NCBI RefSeq assembly: GCF_002007205.1
Contig: NZ_LAZS01000005.1
Coordinates: 1,550,001-1,614,000 of the forward strand
DNA length: 64,000 nt
Source: Ensifer adhaerens
GTDB taxonomy: Bacteria > Pseudomonadota > Alphaproteobacteria > Rhizobiales > Rhizobiaceae
Direction of reading: 5' to 3'
The stretch's first letter is position 1, and each line of letters starts with the position of its first letter. A program made the translations under genes and the position numbers. The notes beneath the pieces are model-generated. The model saw only the letters and a program-made list of their open reading frames with translations. It was not told the origin of the DNA and ran no database searches. Positions 17,144 through 24,955 of this stretch are shown piece after piece.

Positions 17144-17440
17144 CTATTTCCGCATGTTCGGGAAAAGCGCATCGAATAGACGCGCCGTGAGCGGTCGCTC
17201 GGAGACTTGCGGCTTCTCTGGCTCTGCCTGCTCTTCCGTCTTCGCAGCCATGATCTCACGGCGCTTGATGTCGAGAGCGAGGATCGCGTCGAGTTGCCAT
17301 TGTTTCAGAACGAGGCCGCGAAGCCTCGCCCATTCTGCGATTGCGACAAAGCCGAGGGCATTGGGCCCGTAGCCGTTGCCGGTGCGCTGGCTATCCAACT
17401 CACGGAACCAAAGCCAAACTTGCTCACCGGCCGCCGGCAC
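17144..17440 (-). CDS. Tail assembly chaperone, downstream frame (T-like part of a G/GT frameshift pair)
   Basis: Listed from a GTG at 17440 (98 aa), but the frame is open and protein-like upstream of it to the slippery site: FYQELTGRLCRLIEDQHNGK, then KITVPAAGEQVWLWF. I see no ATG or ribosome-binding site, so expression is best explained by a -1 shift from the 17473-17931 gene, giving a fusion of about 262 aa (142 + 120). The GYGPNALGF and WQLDAILALD motifs resemble small tail-chaperone partners that bind the tape measure protein. Confidence 0.7.
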   Translation of the reverse strand: MPAAGEQVWLWFRELDSQRTGNGYGPNALGFVAIAEWARLRGLVLKQWQLDAILALDIKRREIMAAKTEEQAEPEKPQVSERPLTARLFDALFPNMRK

Positions 17441-17472
17441 GGTGATCTTCTTGCCGTTGTGCTGATCCTCGA

Positions 17473-17931
17473 TCAGTCGGCAGAGGCGGCCTGTGAGCTC
17501 TTGGTAAAAGACCGGCGCCGGACCGCCCTCACCTCGACCTGCTCACGAATGAGCCGGAATTTCGAATAGAGATTGCGGACGTTCTCTTCGGAGAAAGGGA
17601 TGACGCTGCCACCGACCTTGGGGTTAGGCGACCAGCTTATCGTCGCCTTTGCGAGGATGGCTATCATGCGCGCATCAGCCTCGTCGACAGGATGCGAAAC
17701 CGGCAGCCCAGCGGCTGTAGCTGCCATCTCGCGCTCGGCCGCAGCCTTAGCGAAATCGGCGGCGACATCTCGCATGCCGTTCTGCATCCGGTCGCTATCC
17801 GGACCAACGATCCGGACCCTGAGGCCAATTGGCTCATCTTTCTCATTGAGAAGATCAATATCGATCCCCTCCTCCTGAGACTGAAGGAGGGCTTCGAGGC
17901 CGGAAAGGTCTACGAACTCAGCACCAGCCAT
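17473..17931 (-). CDS. Tail assembly chaperone, upstream frame (G-like)
   Basis: 152 aa, ATG overlapping the tail tube stop (TAATG). It is acidic and helical (LSGLEALLQSQEEGIDIDLL, DFAKAAAEREMAATA), in the position of lambda G or HK97 gp14 between tail tube and tape measure. Its last ten codons run past a run of four T on the coding strand, where a -1 shift leads into the 17144 frame. Chaperones of this kind coat the tape measure protein during tail assembly. Confidence 0.75.
   Translation of the reverse strand: MAGAEFVDLSGLEALLQSQEEGIDIDLLNEKDEPIGLRVRIVGPDSDRMQNGMRDVAADFAKAAAEREMAATAAGLPVSHPVDEADARMIAILAKATISWSPNPKVGGSVIPFSEENVRNLYSKFRLIREQVEVRAVRRRSFTKSSQAASAD
17506..17512 (-). promoter_or_regulatory. 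Probable programmed -1 ribosomal frameshift site
   Basis: On the coding (minus) strand the reading frame is CGG TCT TTT ACC, with TTTT at 17509-17506. The Phe-tRNA on codon 142 can slip back one base onto TTT; decoding then continues TAC CAA GAG in the downstream chaperone frame. It is not a canonical X XXY YYZ heptamer. The inference rests on the continuous protein-like downstream frame and on conservation of this mechanism in siphovirus tail chaperones. Confidence 0.6.
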
Positions 17932-18668
17932 TATGCACCACCAACCGGATTGACCGTGAGAACGGCGCTGTTGACCTCGACATTGCCCTGAAGCAGGCGT
18001 GCCGTGTTGGCGCCGCCGCCGTTCTCCTGCGCGGTCATGACGATCGCATAGAAGTACTTGAAGGTACCGGTCGGGACAGAGGTCGCGGTGTGAACGCCGT
18101 TCTGGGTGCCGGTCGTGGTGATGGCAGAGCCGCCCTTCGTCGCTGCGACCTGGAAGTCGTTGGCGCTCGGGTTGACCACATAATAGGTGGTGCCAGCGAC
18201 AAGGCCCGTCGGTAGCGCACCGGTCGTGGTGAACTTGACGCCGACGCCGGCAGCGAGGCCGTGAGCATTCCAGGAGATGACGCCCGGCGCCGCGATGGTC
18301 ATGGTGACGGTGGCGGTCTTCGCCGGCGGCGCGTCATCGAACGCGAGTTTGAAGGGGTAGTTGTAGTCGGTCTTTTCGGCGGCGATCAGCGCGATCTGGC
18401 CGAGGTCTTCCGGCAAGATAACGAAGTTGTTCTGCATCGAGCCGGCGTTGCGGGTGCCTTTGCCCTTCCAATCGCGACCGGAAGAGATGATGGATTCGGT
18501 AATGAGCGCGGCTGCGTCACCGATTGCGCCCATAGTCTGCCAGCCTTTGATCTCGGTGAAGACGGTGGACGAAAACAGAGCCTCGTTGATGTCTGCGTCA
18601 TCGGGCACGGTGGTGACGGCTGGTCCCATATAGATTTTGGCGCCGGCGACCGGATAGAGCTGACCCAT
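17931..18668 (-). CDS. Major tail tube protein with an extra beta-domain
   Basis: 245 aa. The N-terminal part (MGQLYPVAGAKIYMGPA, FTEIKGWQTMGAIGDAA, RNAGSMQNNFVILPEDLGQI) fits siphovirus tail tube subunits. An inserted surface domain at about residues 118-195 (MTIAAPGVISWNAHGLAAG, TTYYVVNPSANDFQVAAT) is a known repeat-type decoration in phage structural proteins. The C-terminal strand returns to the tube fold (FKYFYAIVMTAQENGG). It lies directly before the chaperone pair. A 57-bp gap separates it from the tail terminator gene. Confidence 0.75.
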   Translation of the reverse strand: MGQLYPVAGAKIYMGPAVTTVPDDADINEALFSSTVFTEIKGWQTMGAIGDAAALITESIISSGRDWKGKGTRNAGSMQNNFVILPEDLGQIALIAAEKTDYNYPFKLAFDDAPPAKTATVTMTIAAPGVISWNAHGLAAGVGVKFTTTGALPTGLVAGTTYYVVNPSANDFQVAATKGGSAITTTGTQNGVHTATSVPTGTFKYFYAIVMTAQENGGGANTARLLQGNVEVNSAVLTVNPVGGA

Positions 18669-18725
18669 GGTCGTTTCCTCTTTTCAGTGGGGCCCTTGCC
18701 GAAGGGGCGGGAGACGGCGGGCCAA

Positions 18726-19157
18726 TCAGGCCGGAACTTGCGGGTAGCAACGCCACCGGGTGGTGACGGGGATGGTGTGGTGGGTGTCACCAGTGACAAG
18801 GACGCCGATTTCCGGATCCTCGTCGATGCGGACCTGAGTGTCGGTCCGGAAGAGTTTTGTGCCGCGGCGGAAGTGCTCGCGAAGCTGGCCGGCGAGGTCG
18901 TAGCCGTTCACGATTGCTAGGCTCTTCGGCCACATGACGTTGGTTCGGAAGAAGCCTTGCCGAATTGGGTCCATGACCATGGAAAGGTCGGTCTCGATCG
19001 AGCGGTTGAAATGGAACTCGCAGACTACAAACTTGCTTGTCGCGGTCGGGGCGAAAGTGACGCCCGGCAGTACGACCGTGACGCCCGCAGGCGGGACAAA
19101 CGCCTGCGCACGCTGCGCGAGCGCTTGATAGATTTTCATTTCCACCGTGTCGGCCAT
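18726..19157 (-). CDS. Tail terminator (DUF4128-type)
   Basis: 143 aa. Starts MADTVEMKIYQALAQRA. The middle (SKFVVCEFHFNRSIETDLSM) and C-terminus (HHTIPVTTRWRCYP) fit the alpha/beta tail terminator family related to lambda gpU, DUF4128 in rhizobial phages. It caps the tail tube and joins the head connector. Position between the gp10-like protein and the tube supports this. Confidence 0.65.
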   Translation of the reverse strand: MADTVEMKIYQALAQRAQAFVPPAGVTVVLPGVTFAPTATSKFVVCEFHFNRSIETDLSMVMDPIRQGFFRTNVMWPKSLAIVNGYDLAGQLREHFRRGTKLFRTDTQVRIDEDPEIGVLVTGDTHHTIPVTTRWRCYPQVPA

Positions 19158-19175
19158 CTGTTACCTCTGTGGCCC

Positions 19176-19391
19176 ATGGCCGAAAAAGCGCTCAGCGACA
19201 TCGAGGTTCACGACCTGCTGCACGAGGCGCAATCGCTGCTGCTCAACAAAACGGTGCGAACTGAGAACGGCCGGCAGGTGCTCGGCGCCGCGATCCGCGA
19301 CCTAGACATCCTGCAAAAGGCCCTGCTGATCATGTCCGAGGGCCGAGACCCGCTTCAAAACGACCGCGAACCTGCTCCTCCGCCCGCTTGA
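19176..19391 (+). CDS. Possible small plus-strand protein in the tail operon gap
   Basis: 71 aa, starting MAEKALSDIEVHDLLHEAQ. It covers a 172-bp interval with no minus-strand gene and overlaps the 3' end of the gp10-like gene by 62 bp. Composition is protein-like (two amphipathic helices), but the ribosome-binding site is weak. It could be cargo, or an open frame by chance. Confidence 0.35.
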   Translation: MAEKALSDIEVHDLLHEAQSLLLNKTVRTENGRQVLGAAIRDLDILQKALLIMSEGRDPLQNDREPAPPPA

Positions 19392-19812
19392 CCGTCTGCG
19401 GCCAGTCCTGGGCGGCGGCCTCGACGAAACCGAAACCCTGTTGATTGTAGACGCGACCGAGGCTGTCAGCCCCGACGAATCCGTACTCCATGCGTGGGCC
19501 GTAGGCGGCTTGAAATCCGAGGTACAGCGTCTCGCCGATCGATAGGTCGGCGATCATGAGCTCGATCGTTCCGGTGTTGTCCGGATACTGCTTCTCGCCC
19601 TGGTCGACCGTCGGCATGGCCGTGGTTGATGCCATCAGCGAGTTCTTCAGGTTGCCGGTGTCGAACGGCATCCGGCCGCCTTGCGCAGTTGTGATCCGAA
19701 CGTCATTGGCGACCATCTGCGCGGCGGTGCGCAAGACTGCCGCCTCGCGGGCCTGCTCCTGCTTCACCCATTCGGAGACCTGAGCGGCAAATGAAAGGTT
19801 CTCGGCGGCCAT
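19330..19812 (-). CDS. HK97 gp10-like head-tail joining/tail completion protein
   Basis: 160 aa. Starts at ATG 19812 overlapping the previous stop (TGATG). N-terminal helix (VSEWVKQEQAREAAVLRTAA), then the family signature PFDTGNLKNSLMAS and QAAYGPRMEYGFVGADSLG. The C-terminal helix ends RGRFEAGLGPRT. It joins the head connector to the tail terminator. The order with connector genes upstream and the tail terminator downstream is standard. Confidence 0.8.
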   Translation of the reverse strand: MAAENLSFAAQVSEWVKQEQAREAAVLRTAAQMVANDVRITTAQGGRMPFDTGNLKNSLMASTTAMPTVDQGEKQYPDNTGTIELMIADLSIGETLYLGFQAAYGPRMEYGFVGADSLGRVYNQQGFGFVEAAAQDWPQTVKRAEEQVRGRFEAGLGPRT

Positions 19813-20864
19813 CAACGACCTCGTGAGCGGGCGTATTCTTCGGCGAAATCGAAGATGTATTCGGCATGGCAGCGGCAGGAGATAATCTCGCCCGGGCCAG
19901 CGCCGAGGCTGGTATCTCCCGGAAAGCGCATCAGGGCGCCCGACGGCGACTGAAACGGCACATCCATGCCGGTCACTTCCTGCGCATTCAGGACCTGGTG
20001 CGTGTGGCGAACGTGGCGATCGCCGACAGAGCGCCAGCGGCGGGTGACCAGCGTGGCATCCCTGCCCGACCGGTCGAGCCCCTGCTGATAGGCCTCGTGC
20101 TTGGCAGCATGGACCGAAGACTGCGTTTCCGTCCGCGCGATGGTCGCGCCACGGAACTGGACGTAGCGATCAGCCAGGCGCCCGGTAATCTTCGCGACGA
20201 CGTCGGCCGGAAGCGGCTTGCCCTCGCGGATCGCCTTGGCAACCTGCCGATCGAACCGCTTATCCCGGCGCGTCAGCGTCAGGTAGTGCTTCATGCCTTC
20301 GATGTCGCCCGACAGCAGCGCAGCGCGTGCATTCTCGACGGTGCGGGCCAGTTGCGATGTCAGGCCGACCAAGCCACCTTCACGGCGACCGGTCACCCGA
20401 TTGACGCGCCCGGCGAGGTCAAGCGCGATCGTGCGCGGCCCCTGCCCTTGAGCATAGCCGACGTGGATCGCCTCGCGGGCCATCTGCTTCGTGTCTTCCG
20501 TGATGTGCGTGATCAGCTTCGACGACTGCTCTCGAATGATCTGCTCGGCGCGCTGGTTGCTGACGTCCCAACGGACGACGACGCGGGCGCCGGCCGGGTT
20601 GGAGAGGCGCGGCATGTTCTGGGTGACCAGCAAGCCACCGGCGCTGAAAGCCTCGCGGATCGCCTCCGACAGAGGCCGGAAGGCTGCCGGGTCGATGTGG
20701 AGCGCGGCGATGGCGCCCTCGATGTCCTGGCGCTCCAAGCGCTCGACAACTTCCTTGAGCACGATCTCAGACTTGATGTCGTCGATCGCCTCTCGGAATG
20801 CCTTCTCCATGTTCGGGGAAAGCCCGTCGATCAGCGCTTCGAGTTGCTGGCGAAGGCTGGCCAT
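19812..20864 (-). CDS. Head morphogenesis protein, SPP1 gp7-like
   Basis: 350 aa. The C-terminal Phage_Mu_F/gp7 domain is clear: RGATIARTETQSSVHAAKHE, then WRSVGDRHVRHTHQVLNAQ and GPGEIISCRCHAEY with paired cysteines and histidines. The N-terminal half is helical. Proteins of this family are minor head components that bind the portal and affect DNA ejection. Here the gene lies downstream of the connectors instead of next to the portal, a less common position. Confidence 0.8.
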   Translation of the reverse strand: MASLRQQLEALIDGLSPNMEKAFREAIDDIKSEIVLKEVVERLERQDIEGAIAALHIDPAAFRPLSEAIREAFSAGGLLVTQNMPRLSNPAGARVVVRWDVSNQRAEQIIREQSSKLITHITEDTKQMAREAIHVGYAQGQGPRTIALDLAGRVNRVTGRREGGLVGLTSQLARTVENARAALLSGDIEGMKHYLTLTRRDKRFDRQVAKAIREGKPLPADVVAKITGRLADRYVQFRGATIARTETQSSVHAAKHEAYQQGLDRSGRDATLVTRRWRSVGDRHVRHTHQVLNAQEVTGMDVPFQSPSGALMRFPGDTSLGAGPGEIISCRCHAEYIFDFAEEYARSRGR

Positions 20865-21037
20865 CAGTCGGCGGCGCCGGCCTTTTCGCTCTTCCTCGCC
20901 GGCTTCTCCTCGGGCATCGGTTCGGCGAGCCCGAGATTGATCAGCCCCTTGGCCATGGTGGCGCCGCCGACTTCGAACTCGTCGACGACCTTACCAACCT
21001 CGAAATGCGTGTAGGCCTTCACGAAGCGGATTTTCAT
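20864..21037 (-). CDS. Small phage protein in the connector cluster
   Basis: 57 aa, beginning MKIRFVKAYTHFEVGKVVDE and ending EKPARKSEKAGAAD. It overlaps both neighbours (ATGA with 21034-21399, TGATG with 19812-20864), so it is translated in a tight coupled series. The KxYxxFxxGxV pattern recalls small SH3-like phage proteins encoded near capsid genes. Function unknown. Confidence 0.65.
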   Translation of the reverse strand: MKIRFVKAYTHFEVGKVVDEFEVGGATMAKGLINLGLAEPMPEEKPARKSEKAGAAD

Positions 21038-21399
21038 GCTGCGATCCTTCCTTGGACGATGAAGATGACAGCGGTCACACCGTCGTATTTGTTCGGGTCG
21101 CCATTCACGATGGCGTAGTCGGTACCGTTGGCGGTGACGAAGTCGCCGACGGTCGGCTCGATCGCCAGCCCGACGGACGAGATGTAGATCTGCATATCTC
21201 CGGTTTTGATCGTTGTGCCGTCGATGTAGCGGTCCTCGTAGGCCATCGGGACGAGCGTTGCCGGGTATGGCGTGGCTACCGGCTCCCCGCCGATGACTGG
21301 GTCGGGTGGCGTGAGGCGGGTGACGACGCCGACCTGGCCGAACTTGGCAATGAGGCGCTGGGCCGTGGCTTGCAGGCGTGCGTAAAGCGGCTTGACCAT
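21034..21399 (-). CDS. Head-tail stopper/adaptor protein
   Basis: 121 aa, beta-rich (VGVVTRLTPPDPVIGGEP, GDMQIYISSVGLAIEPTVGD, YAIVNGDPNKYDGVTAVIF). This fits siphovirus head-closure (SPP1 gp16-like) proteins, which plug the connector after packaging. It lies between the DnaT-like connector gene and the gp10-like gene, the expected position. The assignment is by fold pattern and synteny. Confidence 0.62.
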   Translation of the reverse strand: MVKPLYARLQATAQRLIAKFGQVGVVTRLTPPDPVIGGEPVATPYPATLVPMAYEDRYIDGTTIKTGDMQIYISSVGLAIEPTVGDFVTANGTDYAIVNGDPNKYDGVTAVIFIVQGRIAA

Positions 21400-21893
21400 C
21401 AGACTACCAGCGCCCCGGGCCAGATCGGCGTCAGGAACGGCCAGAGCAGCCCTTCGATTGCGGTGACGACCGGCGTTGCCAGCGCAACCACATCGTCGAT
21501 ATCGGTCGACGACGATGTCGCGTATTCGACTTCAATCTGCCCGACCTTCTCACGTTTGACGGTTGAGGTGCCGGTGACGACTGGCGAAAGGCTGCCCGGA
21601 TTCGTCAATTCGAGGAAAGCCGCCTCATAGGATGCGTTGATGATGGGGGCTGGCACCTCACCCGATGGGATCGCCTCGCCGTAATAGGTCGACGCACCGG
21701 TGCGCGGCCATGCCCGCTCCTGGGCATAGCCGCCGGTGCGACGGCCATTGAACCGAGGTTCGTACCGATCGATCACCAGAGAACCGCGCTGGCGCGCTGC
21801 GGTCTTCTGGGCATCGGTCGTACCATCGGGGAAGACATAGCCGGCCGCCGTCGCGTAAGCCGTGAAGCCGTCGTTATCGCCGTATCCAGCCAT
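21399..21893 (-). CDS. DnaT-like/gp6-type head-tail connector
   Basis: 164 aa. The sequence (YGDNDGFTAYATAAGYVFPD, ARQRGSLVIDRYEPRFNGR, then YEAAFLELTNPGSLSPV) matches the family often labelled DnaT-like ssDNA-binding in phage annotation. In this place, after major capsid and before the stopper, it is more likely the head-tail adaptor that sits under the portal. No DNA-replication context supports the DnaT name. Confidence 0.68.
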   Translation of the reverse strand: MAGYGDNDGFTAYATAAGYVFPDGTTDAQKTAARQRGSLVIDRYEPRFNGRRTGGYAQERAWPRTGASTYYGEAIPSGEVPAPIINASYEAAFLELTNPGSLSPVVTGTSTVKREKVGQIEVEYATSSSTDIDDVVALATPVVTAIEGLLWPFLTPIWPGALVV

Positions 21894-21922
21894 GTCATTC
21901 TCCGGTGGGTAGAACCCGGCGC

Positions 21923-22384
21923 TTATGCGCCGGGCTTGGTTGCCAGGTCTTCGAGGGCCGCGATGATCTCGTCCTTCTTGGCCGGCGTCTTGTCGCCGAG
22001 CAGCTTGGCTGCTGCTGCCTTGAAGGACATGAACTGCACGGCCGGATCCTTGGCCATTTCCAGGACTTCGGCGGCTGTCTTCGGCGGCTCGTCCTGCTGT
22101 GCCTTGAGCTTCGCCAGTTCGGCGTCGCGGTCTGCAAGCAGAGCCTGAAGGCGCTCAAGTTCGGAGCCGGTATTATCGGCTGCCTGTTTGAGAGCCGGTG
22201 CGCCTGCGACAACGACCGGGTCGTCGGAATAGTCGCCGTCGATCTCGAACCACGCCGAAGCCTCGATATGAGCCTGCTCGCGGGCGAAGATATCGACCTC
22301 GACCGTTTCGCCCGGCTCGATGAGAACCGGGCCATTCACGGTGTTGATGCCGCGGGGGCCCTTCTGGGTGTTGGTGACCTTCAT
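21923..22384 (-). CDS. Phage structural protein with coiled coil and C-terminal SAP/HeH-like helix pair
   Basis: 153 aa. N-terminal beta segment (INTVNGPVLIEPGETVEVDI), central coiled coil (ERLQALLADRDAELAKLKA), and a C-terminal helix-extended-helix-like motif (AAAKLLGDKTPAKKDEIIAA). Similar modular small proteins are found next to major capsid genes. Decoration or connector roles are possible; none is shown. Confidence 0.6.
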   Translation of the reverse strand: MKVTNTQKGPRGINTVNGPVLIEPGETVEVDIFAREQAHIEASAWFEIDGDYSDDPVVVAGAPALKQAADNTGSELERLQALLADRDAELAKLKAQQDEPPKTAAEVLEMAKDPAVQFMSFKAAAAKLLGDKTPAKKDEIIAALEDLATKPGA

Positions 22385-22396
22385 TGTCGCCTCCCC

Positions 22397-23350
22397 TTAA
22401 ATGCCGTCGAGGTAGCGGATGGCCTTCGGCCGACGAATGTCGACGCCGCCGACACGGAAGATGCCGGGGACATCGAACTTCATCGGGCCCGTCTGCCATG
22501 CCGGCAGGAACCGGAACGGCATCGGAATGTGCATTTTCAGCACTTCCGGCGAGCGACGGTAGGCAACCATGCGCTTGGTACCGCCGGCGCCTGCCGTATC
22601 GAGGTAGCCGAAGACACCACGGATGGTGAGCGGCTGGCCGGTGGTCCGGGTGTAGATGTTGTTCCGCTCGATCCATTCGAGGATGGTCGTCTGGTTGACG
22701 GCATCGATACGACGGGTCGAGAGGTCCAACAGGACCGAGTACGGCAGGAGCAGAGTATCCGCGATCTCCGCGCCGAGCGTGCCGGTGAAGATGCCGGTAA
22801 GCTGGCCGTTGATATCGCGGAGGATCTGATCCGGCGTCTTGCTGGCGAAGGTCGTCGCCGAGCCGGTACCATCGGCCGGGGCCGTGGTGGCAGTGGGCGT
22901 CGAGGAGTTGACCAAACCGGAGTAGCCCTTGCCGGTATCACCGACGAAGGCCACCTGGTCGATCTTCTCTTCGGCGACACGACGGGCCGAGCTTGCCTTG
23001 TCCGCGGTGAGGCTCATGCCGAGCAGTTGGGCGGTCCCAAGCTCCTCCAGCGTGTAGCCGTAGCCGATCGCCGCCATGGAGACGCCGGTCTCGAACTTCT
23101 CGCGGGTCTGCTCGACCTTCGGCACGTCGTGCGCGAGGCCGTTGAACCACTGGGCCTGGCCGACCGAGTCCATGGAGAAGTAGGTGACCGACTGAATCCA
23201 TTCCGGCGCCGAGGTGTCGACGGGGATCAGTTGGGAATACTGGATCTCCTGGTACTTGATCGCGTAGACCGTCGGCTCGATCAACGAGGCCTGACGGATA
23301 AGGAAGCTCATCGCGACCTGCTGAGCGTCCTGGGTGATAAGCATGTTCAT
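22397..23350 (-). CDS. Major capsid protein (DUF2184 type, HK97 fold)
   Basis: 317 aa. It carries the features of DUF2184/encapsulin-like capsid subunits: AIGYGYTLEELGTAQLLGMS, the G-loop region FVGDTGKGYSGLVN, and C-terminal MVAYRRSPEVLKMHIPMPFR with PMKFDVPGIFRVGGVDIRRP. It forms the icosahedral shell. Gene order protease-scaffold, cement, capsid supports this. No N-terminal delta domain is visible, consistent with a separate scaffold. Confidence 0.85.
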   Translation of the reverse strand: MNMLITQDAQQVAMSFLIRQASLIEPTVYAIKYQEIQYSQLIPVDTSAPEWIQSVTYFSMDSVGQAQWFNGLAHDVPKVEQTREKFETGVSMAAIGYGYTLEELGTAQLLGMSLTADKASSARRVAEEKIDQVAFVGDTGKGYSGLVNSSTPTATTAPADGTGSATTFASKTPDQILRDINGQLTGIFTGTLGAEIADTLLLPYSVLLDLSTRRIDAVNQTTILEWIERNNIYTRTTGQPLTIRGVFGYLDTAGAGGTKRMVAYRRSPEVLKMHIPMPFRFLPAWQTGPMKFDVPGIFRVGGVDIRRPKAIRYLDGI

Positions 23351-23365
23351 ATCGGAACGCTCCTG

Positions 23366-23803
23366 TTAGCCGAGGCGGAGAGCGGCGAGACCGGCACCCG
23401 AGGTGCTGGTATCCCACTGCGCGCCAACGATCTGGGTGTTGCTGGTCGAGACGTTGGTCAGAACGCCCGTTGCCGGGACGTAATAGACCGGATCGCCAAC
23501 GGCGACGGCGACCGAGGCCTGGACCACGATCACGCCCTTCTTCATCAGCGCGACGTTGGAGTACTGCTCGTACTTGCCCGTCGGCTGGGTGGGGTCGAGG
23601 ACAGCGATGCCCACGAACTTCACGGTCGCTTCGGAATCGACGACCTGGTTGTCGGCGGTGCCCTGCACGCCGACCTTGCCGAAACCGATGCCCTCAGCGT
23701 CTTCCGCGAGGCGGGTGACGACAACGGAAGGCTCCATGTTGAGGTTCATGCCCTCGACCCAGCGGGCGTGGGTGGCGCTGTAAGTGGTCTGAACTGCAGG
23801 CAT
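23366..23803 (-). CDS. Capsid cement/decoration protein
   Basis: 145 aa, starting MPAVQTTYSATHARWVEGM at an ATG overlapping the preceding stop. It is beta-rich with VTRLAEDAEGIGFGKVGVQG and AVGDPVYYVPATGVLTNVS, the layout of small trimeric head-decoration proteins (DUF2190 or structural cement type). It lies between scaffold and capsid genes. It would stabilise the capsid lattice after expansion. Confidence 0.7.
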   Translation of the reverse strand: MPAVQTTYSATHARWVEGMNLNMEPSVVVTRLAEDAEGIGFGKVGVQGTADNQVVDSEATVKFVGIAVLDPTQPTGKYEQYSNVALMKKGVIVVQASVAVAVGDPVYYVPATGVLTNVSTSNTQIVGAQWDTSTSGAGLAALRLG

Positions 23804-24366
23804 CACTTGGCTCCCTTCGTCTGCCAGGCCGATTCGAGATCGGAAACCATGGCCTTGTGGGCGGTTGCGGATGCGTTGGCGTCATTGGTCTGGGAGAGAC
23901 CGTTCTGAACAGCCACGCGGAACGGATCGACGCCGCCGACGGTCTTGCCTGCGTCCTCGACGAGCATGTCGAAGCGGGCATCGATGTAGGCGTCCGACTT
24001 GTCGGCAACGGCGGCATCGCCGATCTTGGCGACGACGACAGCCTTGCGAATGGCGGCATCGGACAGACCTTCGGTCTTGACGTCCTTCGCCAGGACCTTG
24101 GCCTTGGCGACCAGATCGGCGCGAGCCTGCACGCGCTTGTCGAGGTCGGCGTCGGAAAGCACCTTGGCCTTCGTCGCGTCGATCTCGGCATCCTTCTTCG
24201 CCAGTTCGGCATCCTTGGCAGCCAGAGCCGTCTGATGTGCCGTTTCGGTGGCGGTGAGCTTGGAAATGGCGTCGGCAAGGCGCTGCTGCAGCGTGCCGAT
24301 CACCGTGGCACCCTGATCGGTTACTTCAACCGGGATGCCATCGACGGTAACCGTCTTCAGGGTCAT
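23803..24366 (-). CDS. Probable separate scaffold protein from an internal in-frame start
   Basis: 187 aa beginning MTLKTVTVDGIPVEVTDQG, in frame with the protease-scaffold gene. AGAGGA (coding strand, 24379-24374) lies 8 nt before ATG 24366, one of the best ribosome-binding sites in the head module. In lambda and many other phages the scaffold is made this way from the 3' half of the protease gene. The RBS is seen; separate expression is inferred. Confidence 0.55.
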   Translation of the reverse strand: MTLKTVTVDGIPVEVTDQGATVIGTLQQRLADAISKLTATETAHQTALAAKDAELAKKDAEIDATKAKVLSDADLDKRVQARADLVAKAKVLAKDVKTEGLSDAAIRKAVVVAKIGDAAVADKSDAYIDARFDMLVEDAGKTVGGVDPFRVAVQNGLSQTNDANASATAHKAMVSDLESAWQTKGAK

Positions 24367-24951
24367 GATCTTTTCCTCTTGCGGTTTCTGATCACTGGTG
24401 AACGGGGCAGCGCCCCACTGTCCCACACCGTCGCCGATGCGAGCTTTTGATCCGGCGCGGCCACGCTCGACGATGGCAACGTGGTTGATCCGGATATCTT
24501 TCTGGATGGCGTCGTACTTCTCGCCCTCGGGCGTGGTGCCTGGCTCCCACGCGAGATCGCAGGTGTAGCCGGCGGAAAGCTCGCGCTTGCCCTCGTCGAT
24601 CGCCTTGATTGCCGCTGCATCCATGACGACGAGCGGAATACGGACGAATTCGCCGTCGCGTGCCACTTCATCGCCGATCTGGCCGACCGATACGGCCTTC
24701 CATGTGTCGGCGGTGACGGCTTCGGTCGGGTGATCGTTCGTCACCGGCTTGTGGGCGTAGCTGCCGAGACTGGCCTTGTCGAAGACCTGGTCGGCGGAGC
24801 GATAGACCTTCACAGACGGCATTTCCGGCTTGCCGACCTCGCGGCCGGAGTAAAGCTGGATGCCGGTGCGGGCGGTCTTTACGTCCGCAACAAGGTAGCC
24901 GTCGGCGGTCCGTCGCGTGCCCGCGATCGGTGCGGCATCAATGAATTGCAT
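23803..24951 (-). CDS. Prohead protease (DUF2213) fused to scaffold
   Basis: 382 aa from ATG 24951; an in-frame extension to 25017 overlaps the portal gene and is disfavoured. Residues 1-190 match DUF2213, a prohead serine protease-like domain (YAHKPVTNDHPTEAVTA, RELSAGYTCDL, INHVAIVERGRAGS). Residues 220-382 are a long coiled coil plus helical tail, suited to an internal scaffold (AAKDAELAKKDAEIDATKAK). The lambda C/Nu3 arrangement is repeated: Met196 has its own strong ribosome-binding site (next entry). Confidence 0.8.
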   Translation of the reverse strand: MQFIDAAPIAGTRRTADGYLVADVKTARTGIQLYSGREVGKPEMPSVKVYRSADQVFDKASLGSYAHKPVTNDHPTEAVTADTWKAVSVGQIGDEVARDGEFVRIPLVVMDAAAIKAIDEGKRELSAGYTCDLAWEPGTTPEGEKYDAIQKDIRINHVAIVERGRAGSKARIGDGVGQWGAAPFTSDQKPQEEKIMTLKTVTVDGIPVEVTDQGATVIGTLQQRLADAISKLTATETAHQTALAAKDAELAKKDAEIDATKAKVLSDADLDKRVQARADLVAKAKVLAKDVKTEGLSDAAIRKAVVVAKIGDAAVADKSDAYIDARFDMLVEDAGKTVGGVDPFRVAVQNGLSQTNDANASATAHKAMVSDLESAWQTKGAK

Positions 24952-24955
24952 GGGC

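Noticed and set aside
19866..21014. 382-codon plus-strand open frame opposite the gp7-like gene
   Set aside because: Mirror of a recognised minor head gene plus a coupled 57-aa gene; no start signals.
21905..23908. 667-codon plus-strand open frame antisense to the capsid genes
   Set aside because: It is the complement of well-supported capsid, connector and scaffold genes; Arg/Gly/Asp-rich composition, no ribosome-binding site, and no recognisable domain. GC-rich codon bias produces such frames.
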